A stretch of DNA of 64,000 nt from Akkermansia muciniphila (lineage in GTDB: Bacteria > Verrucomicrobiota > Verrucomicrobiia > Opitutales > Opitutaceae). The first letter of the stretch is position 1. Every line of letters starts with the position of its first letter. Under the pieces are notes generated by a model, which was not told where the DNA came from, ran no database searches, and saw only the letters and a program-made list of their open reading frames with translations. This document shows positions 33,862 to 42,827 of the stretch, piece by piece. The DNA lies in NCBI GenBank assembly GCA_945888375.1, contig CAMCZZ010000008.1:61224-125223 (forward strand), written 5' to 3'. Made by a program: the position numbers and the translations under genes.

Positions 33862-36633
33862 ATGCCTGAGATTTCCAAGAGCTACGAACCGCGTGACGTT
33901 GAGACAAAATGGTATGCCGCCTGGCAGGAGGCCAAGTGCTTCGCCGGCGTGGCCGCGCCGGGCCAGGAGACTTACTCCATCGTCATCCCGCCGCCGAATG
34001 TCACCGGCATCCTGCACATGGGCCACGTGCTGAACAACACCCTCCAAGACGCGCTCATCCGCCGCGCCCGCCTTGAGGGCAAGGCCGCCTGCTGGATACC
34101 CGGCACCGACCACGCCGGCATCGCCACGCAGACGATGGTCGAGAAACACCTCAAAAAAACCGAGGGCAAGGGGCGCCGTGATCTTGGACGCGAGGAGTTT
34201 CTCAAGCGCGTCTGGACCTGGCGTGACGAAAAGGGTGACCACATCCTCAAGCAACTCCGCGAACTCGGCTGCTCCTGCGATTGGGAACGCACCCATTTCA
34301 CCATGGATCCCGGCTACTCCAAGGCCGTGCTCACGTCGTTTGTAAAACTCTTCGAACAGGGCCACATCTACCGCGGCAAACGCATGGTCAACTGGTGCCC
34401 GGTTTCGCTGACCGCGCTTTCCGATGAGGAGGTCGAGATGCGACCGACCAAGGGCCATATTTTCCGCCTGCGCTACGAGCTGGTCGAGCCCTCCACCACG
34501 ACTGATGCCGAGGGCAATGTGGTCCCCCTTACCCATCTTATTCTCGAGACCACCCGGCCCGAGACCATCGCGGCCGATGTCGCCGTGGCCGTTCACCCGG
34601 CGGACGCCCGCTACACCCACCTCGTGGGCAAGGCCGTCTGGCGACCGCTGGGCGAGCGTATCCAGATTCCCATCATCGCCGATGAGGCGGTCGACCCGGC
34701 CTTCGCCGCTGGAGCACTCAAGGTCACCCCCGCCCACGACAAGGTCGACTTCGAGATCGGCCAGCGCCACCGTCTGCCGGTCATCGACGCGCTCAACGCC
34801 GACGGCACCATGAACGAATTCGCCGGCCCCGAGCTGGCCGGGATGGAGCGTTTCGCCGCCCGCAAAAAAGCCGCCGAAATCCTGCAGGAGCGCGGTAACC
34901 TCATCGAGGCCAAGCCCTACGAAAACAACGTCGGCCACTCCCAACGCGCTGGCGTGCCCATCGAGCCCCGCCTCACCCAGCAGTGGTGGCTGCGCTACCT
35001 GCGGGTCGAGGAAGCTAAAGCGGTGGTGCGCGACGGGCACATCCAGATGCACCCTGAGCGCTGGTCCAAGGTTTACCTCAACTGGCTGGAAAACATCCAG
35101 GACTGGTGCATCAGTCGCCAACTCTGGTGGGGACATCGCATCCCGGTCTGGTATGCCAAGGGCGTGGACCGGGAAAAACTCACCGAGGCCGATCTGCGCG
35201 ACCCGGCCAAGATCCACGTCTCGCTCCAGGGGCCCGCCGATCCTGATAACTGGACCCAAGAGGATGACGTCCTCGATACCTGGGCCTCCTCCTGGCTCTG
35301 GCCGTTTGCCACCCTTGGCTGGCCTGACGCCGAGGCCCAGGCCAAGGCCGGCTTCAGCCAATTTTACCCCACCACGACCCTCGCCACCGGCGCCGACATC
35401 ATCTTCTTCTGGGTCGCCCGCATGATCATGGCGGGTCTGGAATTCGCAAAGCCCGGCGCACCCGTCGAGGAGCGCATCCCCTTCAAGCACGTCTATTTCA
35501 ACGGTATCGTTCGCGACAAACAGGGCCGCAAGATGTCCAAGACCCTGGGTAACTCGCCCGACCCGCTTGACCTCATCGTCAAATACGGCGCCGATGGCCT
35601 GCGCTTCGGCCTCCTCCAGATCGCCCCGCTTGGGCAGGATGTGAAGTTTGACGAAGACCGCATAGAAAGTGGCAAGGGCTTCTGCAACAAGCTCTGGAAC
35701 GCCTGCCGCTTCCGCCAGATGAGCGGACCGATGGGCGACAACTCCTCGCTGGCCGCCGTCCTCGCGCGTCTCGACCCGGCCCACTTTGATGACGACGACC
35801 ACGCCCTCCTCGCCTCGCTCCTAGACACCACTCGCACGCTCGAAAAGAGCTTCGCCGACTTCGAGTTCGCCGGCGCCACCCAGCGCTTGTATTCGTTTTT
35901 CTGGAACGATTTTTGCGATTGGTATGTCGAGGTTGCCAAGACCCGCGTGCAGGACCCGCTCGCCAAGGACCACGCACTCGCGGTGCAGGACCTCGTCATC
36001 CGCCAGTTCCTGCTGCTCTTTGAGCCTTTCGCACCCTTTATCACCGAGGAGCTTTGGGACCTGCTCGGCTACGCCTCGGCTGAAAAAAAGTTTGTGCAGG
36101 ATACCCGCCTCGAAACCGCCGAGGCCCTTGGCGCAGCCATCGCCGCGCGCGGCACGCCGGTCGATCCTGCCGCCGCCGGCCGGGTGGAGCAGCTCAAGCA
36201 AGTCGCCTCCCTCGCCCGCCAACTCAAAACCGAGCAGTCCGTGCCGCAAAAACGCGACGTGAAGTTCTTTGTTCTCGCCCATCAATCCGAGTGGCTCGTG
36301 CTGGAAAAAAACGCCGCCAAGCTCGCCCGTCTGGTTGGCGCTGCGGACATTGGTCGCACCACCGAAAAGCTCGCCCTGCCGGCGGTTGTGACGCCGCTGG
36401 GGACGCTGTTTCTCGATACCGGGGTAAAGATCGACCCTGCTGCCGAGCGCACTCGACTGGGCAAGGAGCTTGACCAAGTGAACAAGCATATCGCCGGCAC
36501 CGAGGCCCGTCTCGGCAACGAGGCTTTTACCAGCAAGGCCCCTCCCGCTGTTCTGGAGGGGGCGCGCAAGCAACTCTCCGACCAGCGGTCCAAGGCCGCC
36601 GAACTCCAGCGCCTGCTCGCCGCGCTGGGGTGA
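33862..36633 (+). CDS. valS: Valyl-tRNA synthetase
   Basis: Class I enzyme of 923 aa. The ATG at 33862 starts MPEISKSYEPRDVETKWYAAW. The first signature is seen in PPPNVTGILHMGHVLN and the second as KMSKTLGNSPDPLD, with Thr in place of the more common Ser. An editing domain with TTRPET and a C-terminal coiled-coil arm (DPAAERTRLGKELDQVNKHI) complete the ValS layout. No ribosome-binding site is obvious. It is followed by a 313-bp gap with a dispersed repeat. Confidence 0.97.
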   Translation: MPEISKSYEPRDVETKWYAAWQEAKCFAGVAAPGQETYSIVIPPPNVTGILHMGHVLNNTLQDALIRRARLEGKAACWIPGTDHAGIATQTMVEKHLKKTEGKGRRDLGREEFLKRVWTWRDEKGDHILKQLRELGCSCDWERTHFTMDPGYSKAVLTSFVKLFEQGHIYRGKRMVNWCPVSLTALSDEEVEMRPTKGHIFRLRYELVEPSTTTDAEGNVVPLTHLILETTRPETIAADVAVAVHPADARYTHLVGKAVWRPLGERIQIPIIADEAVDPAFAAGALKVTPAHDKVDFEIGQRHRLPVIDALNADGTMNEFAGPELAGMERFAARKKAAEILQERGNLIEAKPYENNVGHSQRAGVPIEPRLTQQWWLRYLRVEEAKAVVRDGHIQMHPERWSKVYLNWLENIQDWCISRQLWWGHRIPVWYAKGVDREKLTEADLRDPAKIHVSLQGPADPDNWTQEDDVLDTWASSWLWPFATLGWPDAEAQAKAGFSQFYPTTTLATGADIIFFWVARMIMAGLEFAKPGAPVEERIPFKHVYFNGIVRDKQGRKMSKTLGNSPDPLDLIVKYGADGLRFGLLQIAPLGQDVKFDEDRIESGKGFCNKLWNACRFRQMSGPMGDNSSLAAVLARLDPAHFDDDDHALLASLLDTTRTLEKSFADFEFAGATQRLYSFFWNDFCDWYVEVAKTRVQDPLAKDHALAVQDLVIRQFLLLFEPFAPFITEELWDLLGYASAEKKFVQDTRLETAEALGAAIAARGTPVDPAAAGRVEQLKQVASLARQLKTEQSVPQKRDVKFFVLAHQSEWLVLEKNAAKLARLVGAADIGRTTEKLALPAVVTPLGTLFLDTGVKIDPAAERTRLGKELDQVNKHIAGTEARLGNEAFTSKAPPAVLEGARKQLSDQRSKAAELQRLLAALG

Positions 36634-36666
36634 GCGGCCGTTGCCAGCCTAGCCGCGTGCCAACGG

Positions 36667-36903
36667 CTACACCGGGACGTTAATCTTTTTGTAGCCCTTG
36701 TAGTATCGGTGAAGCGTGGTAGCCGCGTTCAAGCGGGGCGGGGTAAACTTCGAGACCTGAACCCCAGTTTCAGCAGGTTTTCTGGCCCTGCCCTCAGACG
36801 CGATCATGCAGTTGCCCTGGTCCCACCGAGGCGAACTGACGGCCCGTTTCGGTGGGGCCTTCGCCTCGAAATACCATCTGGGTGATGTTCGCCCTGCAGG
36901 CAC
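36667..36903 (-). CDS. Doubtful 78-aa ORF inside a dispersed repeat
   Basis: An open frame whose first half lies in repeat copy B and whose peptide (RTSPRWYFEAKAPPKRAVSS) resembles the peptide read from copy A at 21.2 kb. There is no ribosome-binding site or known domain, and the composition (Arg, Pro, Ala) is as expected from GC-rich non-coding DNA. The shared frame is the only argument for it being a gene, so I list it as doubtful. Confidence 0.2.
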   Translation of the reverse strand: MPAGRTSPRWYFEAKAPPKRAVSSPRWDQGNCMIASEGRARKPAETGVQVSKFTPPRLNAATTLHRYYKGYKKINVPV

Positions 36904-36933
36904 ACACTACCGCCTACGGCTCCGGGCTGTGCC
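36802..36933. repeat. Dispersed intergenic repeat, copy B
   Basis: Partner of the element at 21148-21277, with roughly three quarters identity by eye over about 130 bp. It lies in the 313-bp gap between valS and the small ORF at 36.9 kb. Neither copy has obvious terminal inverted repeats, target duplications or a transposase, so it is not an insertion sequence by these criteria. Confidence 0.7.
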
Positions 36934-36946
36934 TGCCCCGCTTTGC

Positions 36947-37180
36947 TCAACCCGCCGCGGGGCGGTGGGCGGCGGCGCGGAGGAAGGGCTCGGGGGCGAG
37001 GCCGGCGGCGCGGGCGAGGGTGTTTACGCGGCTCGCCTCGGCTGCGGTGAGCGCTGTCAGGCGGGCGGTGCCGTCGCGGTCGGTCCATTTCAGATGAATG
37101 GTCCGCTGGCGCGAGGTTTTCACCAAGCCCCGGATAAAGGCATCGTCATCGGGAGCGGTTGCGGGCGCGGGGGCATTCAT
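36947..37180 (-). CDS. Small protein of unknown function
   Basis: The 77-aa product has a Pro/Ala-rich beginning, then a basic region (TSRQRTIHLKWTDRDGTAR). Its ATG overlaps the stop of the membrane protein gene by 4 bp (ATGA), which supports it as a coupled last gene of the glnS-trpC-ksgA unit. No domain or membrane segment was recognised. Confidence 0.5.
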   Translation of the reverse strand: MNAPAPATAPDDDAFIRGLVKTSRQRTIHLKWTDRDGTARLTALTAAEASRVNTLARAAGLAPEPFLRAAAHRPAAG

Positions 37181-37443
37181 TTTTTTCGGCTACGGCCGCC
37201 GGGCAGGAGGGACAACAACCAGAGCAGAAGGATGGCGCCGCCGACGGCGGTCAGGAGGGTGGCCAGGGTGGTGGTGGCGTGAAAGCCGATCACGCCCAGC
37301 ACGTAGCGTCCGAGGAAGGAGCCGGCCACGCCGAGAATCAGGTTGGCGACGAAGCCGAAGCGGCCGCGCCCGAAGAGGAGTCCGGCCAGCCAGCCGGCGA
37401 GGGCGCCGACCACGAGCAGAAGGCAGAGTTGTTCGAGGCTCAT
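37177..37443 (-). CDS. GlsB/YeaQ/YmgE family membrane protein
   Basis: The 88-aa product has three hydrophobic stretches and the family pattern GALAGWLAGLLFGRGRFG then NLILGVAGSFLGRYV, which identifies the small Gly-rich inner-membrane proteins linked to stress responses in other bacteria (also called transglycosylase-associated). A positively charged tail (GGRSRKK) follows. Its start overlaps the ksgA stop by 4 bp and its stop overlaps the next small ORF by 4 bp, so translation is coupled on both sides. Confidence 0.85.
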   Translation of the reverse strand: MSLEQLCLLLVVGALAGWLAGLLFGRGRFGFVANLILGVAGSFLGRYVLGVIGFHATTTLATLLTAVGGAILLLWLLSLLPGGRSRKK

Positions 37444-38291
37444 TCAGGGCGGGGGCCGGGCGCGGGTTCGCCCAGGCGGGGGAAGGTCTGCCAGAGTTCG
37501 AGGGGGATGTCCTCGGGGCGCACGGTGGCGGGCAGGCCGCCGGCGACCAGCGAGTCGATCCAGGCGCGGCCGCCGTCGGGCAGAAGGCCGCGCAGGAGAC
37601 TGCCGATTTGTTTGCGGCGCTGTTGGAAGCAGGCGCGGATGGCGAGCTTGGTGCGGCGGGGGAAAAACAGCGGCTGCGGTTTGCGCACCAGGTTGAACAG
37701 GTAGGAATCCACGTCGGGTCGGGGGTGGAAGCAGTGGCCGGAGACCTTGTGGCCGGGGGCGATGTCGAAGGCGCTCTGGAGGAAGATCGAGATGGAGCCG
37801 AAGAGCTTCGTGCCGGGCTTGGCCATGTAGCGCTGGGCGGCCTCGTATTGCAGCATCAGCACAAGGCGTTCGGGCAGGGGGCCCTCCAGCACGGCGTCCA
37901 TCCAGGGGGTGGAGATGGCGTAGGGGAGGTTGGCCACGACTTTGAAGGGCAGGTCGGCGGGGATGTCGGCCACGGGGTGGTCCATGGCGTCGGCCTCGAG
38001 GAGGTGTAGGCGGCCGGGGTGAAGCGGGGCGACCTCTTCGAGCAGGTAGCGGGCGAGCATGGCATCGCGTTCGACGGCCCACACCTCGGCGCCGGCTTCG
38101 AGCAGGGTGCGGGTGAGGGTGCCGAGGCCGGGACCGACCTCGACCACGCGGTCGCCGGGGGCGACGCGGGCGAGCTCGAGGGATTTGCGCACGATATTGC
38201 CGTCGATCAGGAAGTTCTGCCCCAGGCCGTGCTTGGGGTGGACGCCGAGCTTGGCGAGGATCTCGCGGGTTTCGGAGACGGTCAGGGGCAT
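37440..38291 (-). CDS. ksgA: 16S rRNA dimethyladenosine transferase
   Basis: Dimethylates two adjacent adenines near the 3' end of 16S rRNA late in small-subunit assembly. The 283-aa product shows the N-terminal HGLGQNFLIDGNIV, the SAM-binding motif VVEVGPGLGTLTRTLLEAG, EADAMDH (third SAM contact) and the catalytic NLPYAISTP. A C-terminal helical domain is present. It lies 3 bp after trpC and overlaps the next gene by 4 bp. Confidence 0.96.
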   Translation of the reverse strand: MPLTVSETREILAKLGVHPKHGLGQNFLIDGNIVRKSLELARVAPGDRVVEVGPGLGTLTRTLLEAGAEVWAVERDAMLARYLLEEVAPLHPGRLHLLEADAMDHPVADIPADLPFKVVANLPYAISTPWMDAVLEGPLPERLVLMLQYEAAQRYMAKPGTKLFGSISIFLQSAFDIAPGHKVSGHCFHPRPDVDSYLFNLVRKPQPLFFPRRTKLAIRACFQQRRKQIGSLLRGLLPDGGRAWIDSLVAGGLPATVRPEDIPLELWQTFPRLGEPAPGPRPE

Positions 38292-38294
38292 GGC

Positions 38295-39095
38295 TCAGGC
38301 GGAGCGGAAGGAGGCGGCGAGTGCGGCGGGATCGGGGGCCTTCATCAAGGCTTCGCCGCAGAGGATGGCGTGGGCGCCGCAGGCGCGGACGCGGGCGGCG
38401 TCCTCGGCGGTGTGGATGCCGCTCTCGCTGATGGCGGTCACGCCGGCGGGAAAACGCGGGATGAGGCGCTCGCTCAGGCCGAGATCGCAGCGGAAGATGG
38501 CGAGGTCGCGGTTGTTTACGCCGATGATGGTGGCCTGCCGGGCGAGGGCGCGCTCCAGCTCGGCTTCGTTGTGAATCTCGAACAAGGCATCCAACCCGGC
38601 GGCCTGGGCGGCGGCGTGGAGGTCCGCGAGTTCGGTGTCATTTAGGGCGCGGACGATCAGGAGGATGGCGGCGGCGCCGGCGGCGCGGGCTTCCAGGACC
38701 TGGAGCGGGTGGACCATAAAATCCTTGCGGATGCAGGGCCGGGCCGGGGTGTGGGCGGCGAAATGAGCGGTGACGGCTTCGAGGTCGGCGAGGGTGCCGC
38801 CGAAATACTTCTCGTCGGTGAGCACGGACAGTGCGTCGGCTCCGGCCGCCTGGTAACGGGCGGCCTGGGCGGGGGCGGACACGCCGGCGCCGATGTCGCC
38901 GGCCGAGGGGGAGCGGCGTTTGATCTCGGCGATAATGGCAAGGGTGGTATCGGGGCGGCGCAGGGCGGCGGCGAAGGACGGCGCGCGGGGCAGACGGGCG
39001 TCGAGGGCGGCGAGTTCCTCCAGCCCGACGGGGCGGGCACGGGCGGCGACCTCGGCGCGTTTATGCGCCATGATTTCGGTGAGTTTATCGGCCAT
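38295..39095 (-). CDS. trpC: Indole-3-glycerol phosphate synthase
   Basis: Closes the indole ring in tryptophan synthesis. The single-function 266-aa TIM barrel has IIAEIKRRSPSAGDI (catalytic Glu and Lys of the first strands), SVLTDEKYFGG, CIRKDFMVHPLQV with the key Lys, IIGVNNRDLAIF and SESGIHTAEDAARV with the phosphate-binding loop. No other trp gene is nearby; it sits between glnS and ksgA with 17-bp and 3-bp gaps, so expression follows the translation-related unit rather than a trp operon. Confidence 0.96.
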   Translation of the reverse strand: MADKLTEIMAHKRAEVAARARPVGLEELAALDARLPRAPSFAAALRRPDTTLAIIAEIKRRSPSAGDIGAGVSAPAQAARYQAAGADALSVLTDEKYFGGTLADLEAVTAHFAAHTPARPCIRKDFMVHPLQVLEARAAGAAAILLIVRALNDTELADLHAAAQAAGLDALFEIHNEAELERALARQATIIGVNNRDLAIFRCDLGLSERLIPRFPAGVTAISESGIHTAEDAARVRACGAHAILCGEALMKAPDPAALAASFRSA

Positions 39096-39112
39096 GGGGG
39101 GCGGGGGCGGGC

Positions 39113-40906
39113 TTACTTGGCCCAGGTGTCCTTGAGGGAGATCGTGCGGTTAAACACGAGGCGGCCGGGGGCGGAGTCTTTCGGGTCGACGGCGAAGTAA
39201 CCGAGGCGTTCGAATTGGTAGCGTCCTTCCGGGGTGGCGTCGGCGAGGGAGGCTTCGAGGCGTGCGTTGATGGTCTCGAGGGAGCGGGGGTTGACCACTT
39301 TCAGGAAATCGGGCTCGGCGGCGGGCTCGGCTACGGTGAACAGGCGATCGTAGAGGCGGACCTCGGCCTCGACGCAGCCGGAGGCGGAGACCCAGTGGAT
39401 GGTGCCCTTCACCTTGCGGTCGCTGTTCGGCTCACCTTGCCGGGTGGTGCGGTCGAAGGTGCAGTGCAACTCGACGAGGGCGCCGGCGGCATCCTTCACG
39501 ACCTCGTCCAGTTTGATGATGCCGGCGTATTTCAGGCGGACCTCGCCGCCGGGTTTCAGGCGAAAATACTTCGGTGGAGGCACCTCGGCGAAATCATCGG
39601 ACTCGATGAATAGCTCGCGGGTGAGCGCGACGGGGCGGGTGGTGGGGTTCTCGTCCTGGGGGTTGTTGGTGGCGCGGCACTCCAGCACTTCGTCGCCGGC
39701 GAGGTTGGTGAGCACGACCTTTACCGGGCGGAGCACGGCGAGGCGGCGGGCGGCGAGGCCGTTGAGGGTGTCGCGCACGGCGTTCTCGTAGACGGCGATC
39801 TCGGTGAGGCTGTCGAACTTCGTGACGCCCAGGCCGGTGACGAAGTTGCGCAGGGCGGCGGCGGGCACGCCGCGGCGGCGGATCCCGGCGAGGGTGGGCA
39901 TGCGGGGGTCGTCCCAGCCGGTGACCACGTTTTCCTGCACCAGTTGCAGCAGGCGGCGTTTGCTCACGATGGTGTAGGCGAGGTTGAGCTTTGCGAACTC
40001 GTATTGGCGGGGGAGGGCGCGGGGCAGGGCCAAGGCCTCCAGAAGCCAATCGTAGAGCGGCCGGTGAACCTCGAACTCAAGGGTGCAGATCGAGTGGGTG
40101 ACGCCCTCCAGGTAGTCGCTCACGCAGTGGGCGTAGTCGTAGAGCGGGTAGACGCACCAAGTGTCGCCGGACTGATGGTGGGCGAGGTGGCGGATGCGGT
40201 AGAGCAGGGGGTCGCGCAGCCAGATGTTGGGCGCGGCCATGTCTATCCTCGCCCGGAGGGTGCGGGCGCCGTCGGGAAACTCGCCGGCGCGCATGCGGCG
40301 GAAAAGGTCGAGGCTCTCGGCTGCGGGCCGGTGCCGGAAGGGGGACTCGCGGCCGGGCTGGTCGAGGGTGCCGCGGTGGGCCTCGATCTCGGCGGCGGAG
40401 AGGTCGCAAACGTAGGCCTTGCCCGCAAGAATGAGGCGTTCGGCAAGGGTGTAGAGGGCCTCGAAATAATCGCTGGCAAAAAATGGCTCGGCGGCGGCTC
40501 CGCCGTCAGCGGGGCGGGCTTGAAAATCGATTGCGCCGGTGGCGTCAGTCGTGGCGGCAGGACGGGTGCCGGAAGGTTTCAGGCCGAGGCTCTGGTCGGC
40601 CCAGCCGGCGACCAGCCAGCGGACGTCCGCGGTGATGGAGTGGACGTATTCGAGATCCTCCTTGGCGGGGTTGGTGTCGTCGAAGCGGAGATTGCAGCGA
40701 CCCTGGTTTTCCCGGGCGATGCCGAAGTTCAGGCAGATGGACTTCGCGTGGCCGATGTGGAGGTAGCCATTGGGCTCGGGCGGGAAGCGGGTGACGATGC
40801 CGCCGGGGTAGCGTTGTCCGGCCACGTGGGACGCGACGATATCGCGGATAAAATCGTTTTGGGCGGGAACGGGGGCTTCGGCGGCGGCGTTGGGCTCGGC
40901 GGTCAT
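39113..40906 (-). CDS. glnS: Glutaminyl-tRNA synthetase
   Basis: Charges tRNA-Gln directly. The ATG at 40906 gives 597 aa. Signatures are RFPPEPNGYLHIGHAKSICL and, in place of KMSKR, IVSKRRLLQLV; the C-terminal two-barrel anticodon-binding domain is complete. Relative to typical GlnRS there is an insertion of about 30 residues rich in Ala, Thr and Gly after WLVAGWADQSLGLK. Having both GltX and GlnS suggests the indirect amidotransferase route for Gln-tRNA may be unnecessary here. It heads the trpC-ksgA run. Confidence 0.96.
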   Translation of the reverse strand: MTAEPNAAAEAPVPAQNDFIRDIVASHVAGQRYPGGIVTRFPPEPNGYLHIGHAKSICLNFGIARENQGRCNLRFDDTNPAKEDLEYVHSITADVRWLVAGWADQSLGLKPSGTRPAATTDATGAIDFQARPADGGAAAEPFFASDYFEALYTLAERLILAGKAYVCDLSAAEIEAHRGTLDQPGRESPFRHRPAAESLDLFRRMRAGEFPDGARTLRARIDMAAPNIWLRDPLLYRIRHLAHHQSGDTWCVYPLYDYAHCVSDYLEGVTHSICTLEFEVHRPLYDWLLEALALPRALPRQYEFAKLNLAYTIVSKRRLLQLVQENVVTGWDDPRMPTLAGIRRRGVPAAALRNFVTGLGVTKFDSLTEIAVYENAVRDTLNGLAARRLAVLRPVKVVLTNLAGDEVLECRATNNPQDENPTTRPVALTRELFIESDDFAEVPPPKYFRLKPGGEVRLKYAGIIKLDEVVKDAAGALVELHCTFDRTTRQGEPNSDRKVKGTIHWVSASGCVEAEVRLYDRLFTVAEPAAEPDFLKVVNPRSLETINARLEASLADATPEGRYQFERLGYFAVDPKDSAPGRLVFNRTISLKDTWAK

Positions 40907-40978
40907 AAACGGCCGAGGTTGCGCGCGGGGACGGGCGGTAGGCAAGCGCGGGGACGCGGCCCTCGCGCGGGTCCGGGG

Positions 40979-41833
40979 CTAGGCGCGTTGGGCTGTGGCT
41001 GGGCGCGGGCGGCGGAGCAGACCGCTGCGGGGGCTGAGGCAAAGCGCGGCCACGAAGCCCAGTGCCTGAACGAGCACGATGCAGGCCGCGGTGGAGGCGT
41101 CGGCGAAGAAGCTCACATAAACGCCGATGAAAGTGGAGGCCACCGCTCCGCCGGCGGCTACGGCCAGCATGGCATCAAAGCGACGCACGAGCAGAAAGGC
41201 GGTGGCCCCGGGTGTGATCAGCATGGCGATGACCAGCACGATACCCACGGCCTGGAGCGAGGCCACGATGGCGAGGGCCAGCAGGGTGAGTAAAAGGGTA
41301 TCCATGGTGCGCAGCGGGAAGCCCAGCGCGCGCGTGTGCGAAGGGTCGAAGGCGGCCAGCAGCAGGGTGCGACGCAACGCGAGCACCACCGTGAGCACCC
41401 CCCCCGTGAGCACCGCCGTCTGGCGAAGTTGACCGGGCTCGATTCCGAGCAGGTTGCCAAAGAGGATGTGGTCCAGATGCAGCTCGCTGGGTGTGCGCAC
41501 ATGCAGCACGAGCCCAAGGGCAAAAAGGCCGGTGAAAACCACTCCCATCACGGTATCCTCCTTCACGCGGGTGTGCCGTTTGATCCAGCCGGTCCCGGTG
41601 GCGCAGAGCAGGCCGCTGGCAAAGGCCCCGACCCCGAGGGGCAGGCCGGCGATGCAGGCCAGCACGATGCCTGGCAGCACCGCATGGGAAATGGCGTCCC
41701 CCATTAGCGACCAACCGCGGAGCACAAGGTAGCAGGACAACACGGCGCACACCGCCGCGATCAAGCCGCCGGCGGCAAAGGCCTGCAGCATGAACTCGTG
41801 CCGGAAGGGTTCGAGTAGGGTGGCGGGGTTCAT
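40979..41833 (-). CDS. sitD: Manganese/iron ABC transporter permease (second)
   Basis: Inner-membrane permease of 284 aa with about 8-9 hydrophobic segments. The family landmarks RGWSLMGDAISHAVLPG and GIVLVIAMLITPGATAFLLVRRF match the ZnuB/SitC/SitD permease group. The ATG at 41833 overlaps the stop of the preceding permease by 4 bp. It is about half identical to the other permease in the core segments, indicating an old duplication. The metal is not given by the permease itself; the SitABCD-type arrangement and the binding protein suggest Mn or Fe. Confidence 0.9.
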   Translation of the reverse strand: MNPATLLEPFRHEFMLQAFAAGGLIAAVCAVLSCYLVLRGWSLMGDAISHAVLPGIVLACIAGLPLGVGAFASGLLCATGTGWIKRHTRVKEDTVMGVVFTGLFALGLVLHVRTPSELHLDHILFGNLLGIEPGQLRQTAVLTGGVLTVVLALRRTLLLAAFDPSHTRALGFPLRTMDTLLLTLLALAIVASLQAVGIVLVIAMLITPGATAFLLVRRFDAMLAVAAGGAVASTFIGVYVSFFADASTAACIVLVQALGFVAALCLSPRSGLLRRPRPATAQRA

Positions 41834-42690
41834 GGCGCGAGGGCGGGCGGGATCAGGCACAGCCGCCGGCGGGCGCGGCGAGCGGCGAGCAGGCCGTGTT
41901 TCGGGCCGAACAGGAAGGCTAGGAAAAAGCCGAGGGTCTGGAGCACCACGATGCACCCGCCGGTGGCGCCATCGAGGAAATAGCTGGCGTAGGCGCCGGC
42001 GAAGGCGGTGAGGGCGCCGATGGCGGAGCCCAGCAGCAGCATGCGGCCGAAGCGATCGGTCAACAGGTAGGCGGTGGCGCCTGGGGTGATCAGCATCGCG
42101 ACTACAAGGATCGCGCCGACCGCCTGAAGCGCGGCCACGGTGGTGGCGGAGAGTAGCAGCAGCAGGGTGAGATGCAGGCGGCGCACGGGCAACCCGAGGG
42201 TGCGGGCTTGATTGGGGTCGAAGCTGAAAAGCAGAAGGTCCCGCCACTGCAAGGCGAGCACCGCTAAGCAGACGGCGGAGATCGCCAACAGTTGCACGAC
42301 GTCGCCGGGAGCAATGGCGAGGATATTGCCGAAGATGATGCTCTTCAGGTCGAGCTGGGCGGGGAAGAGTGAGATCAGGAGGATGCCAAACGCAAAAAAG
42401 GCGGTGAACACCACGCCGATCACGGCGTCTTCGCGCACCGGGGTTTTGAGCTTTACGAAGGACATGGCGGCGGCGGCGAGCAGGCCACTGGTGAATGCGC
42501 CCAGGGCGAAGGGCAGGCCCGCGAGGTAGGCCAGCGCTACCCCGGGCACCACCGCGTGGGAAAGGGCGTCGCCCATCAGCGACCAGCCTTTCAGAGTGAT
42601 GAATCCCGACAGCAACCCGCAGACCGCGCCGACCAGCGTGCTCACCCAAAGGGCGGTCAACATGTAGTCGTAGAAGAAGGGGGCGAGCAT
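41830..42690 (-). CDS. sitC: Manganese/iron ABC transporter permease (first)
   Basis: Permease of 286 aa with the same landmarks as its partner: LKGWSLMGDALSHAVVPG and GAILVVAMLITPGATAYLLTDRF. About 8-9 membrane segments are visible. The start is separated from the ATPase gene by a 120-bp gap filled with an inverted repeat, the only sizeable interruption in this operon. Together with the second permease it should form the heterodimeric membrane channel. Confidence 0.9.
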   Translation of the reverse strand: MLAPFFYDYMLTALWVSTLVGAVCGLLSGFITLKGWSLMGDALSHAVVPGVALAYLAGLPFALGAFTSGLLAAAAMSFVKLKTPVREDAVIGVVFTAFFAFGILLISLFPAQLDLKSIIFGNILAIAPGDVVQLLAISAVCLAVLALQWRDLLLFSFDPNQARTLGLPVRRLHLTLLLLLSATTVAALQAVGAILVVAMLITPGATAYLLTDRFGRMLLLGSAIGALTAFAGAYASYFLDGATGGCIVVLQTLGFFLAFLFGPKHGLLAARRARRRLCLIPPALAP

Positions 42691-42697
42691 GGGGAAA

Positions 42698-42827
42698 GGG
42701 GAAGTAGCGTGTAGTGAGTAGCGGGTAGTGAGTAGAGGAAGGCGGTAGCGAGTAGCCGGATGATCACGCGGTGGAGGGTCGTCTCGGGGATGCTCGCTAC
42801 TCGCTACCCTTTACTCGCTACTTCCCC
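42698..42827. repeat. GTAGCGAGTAG-type inverted repeat within the metal ABC operon
   Basis: One arm (42698-42735) has GGGGAAGTAGCG followed by GTAGTGAGTAG units; the other (42791-42827) is its imperfect reverse complement, ending GCTACTTCCCC. About 55 bp lie between. The distal arm covers the last codons and stop of the ATPase gene: the residues RGSSE and the TAA come from it. The proximal arm ends 8 bp from the sitC start. Confidence 0.8.

Noticed and set aside
33766..35802. 678-aa minus-strand frame opposite valS
   Set aside because: Long antisense frame typical of high-GC coding DNA; valS is unambiguous.
40979..42649. 556-aa frame covering both permeases
   Set aside because: The N-terminal half is the out-of-frame shadow of the first permease; the true second permease starts at 41833.
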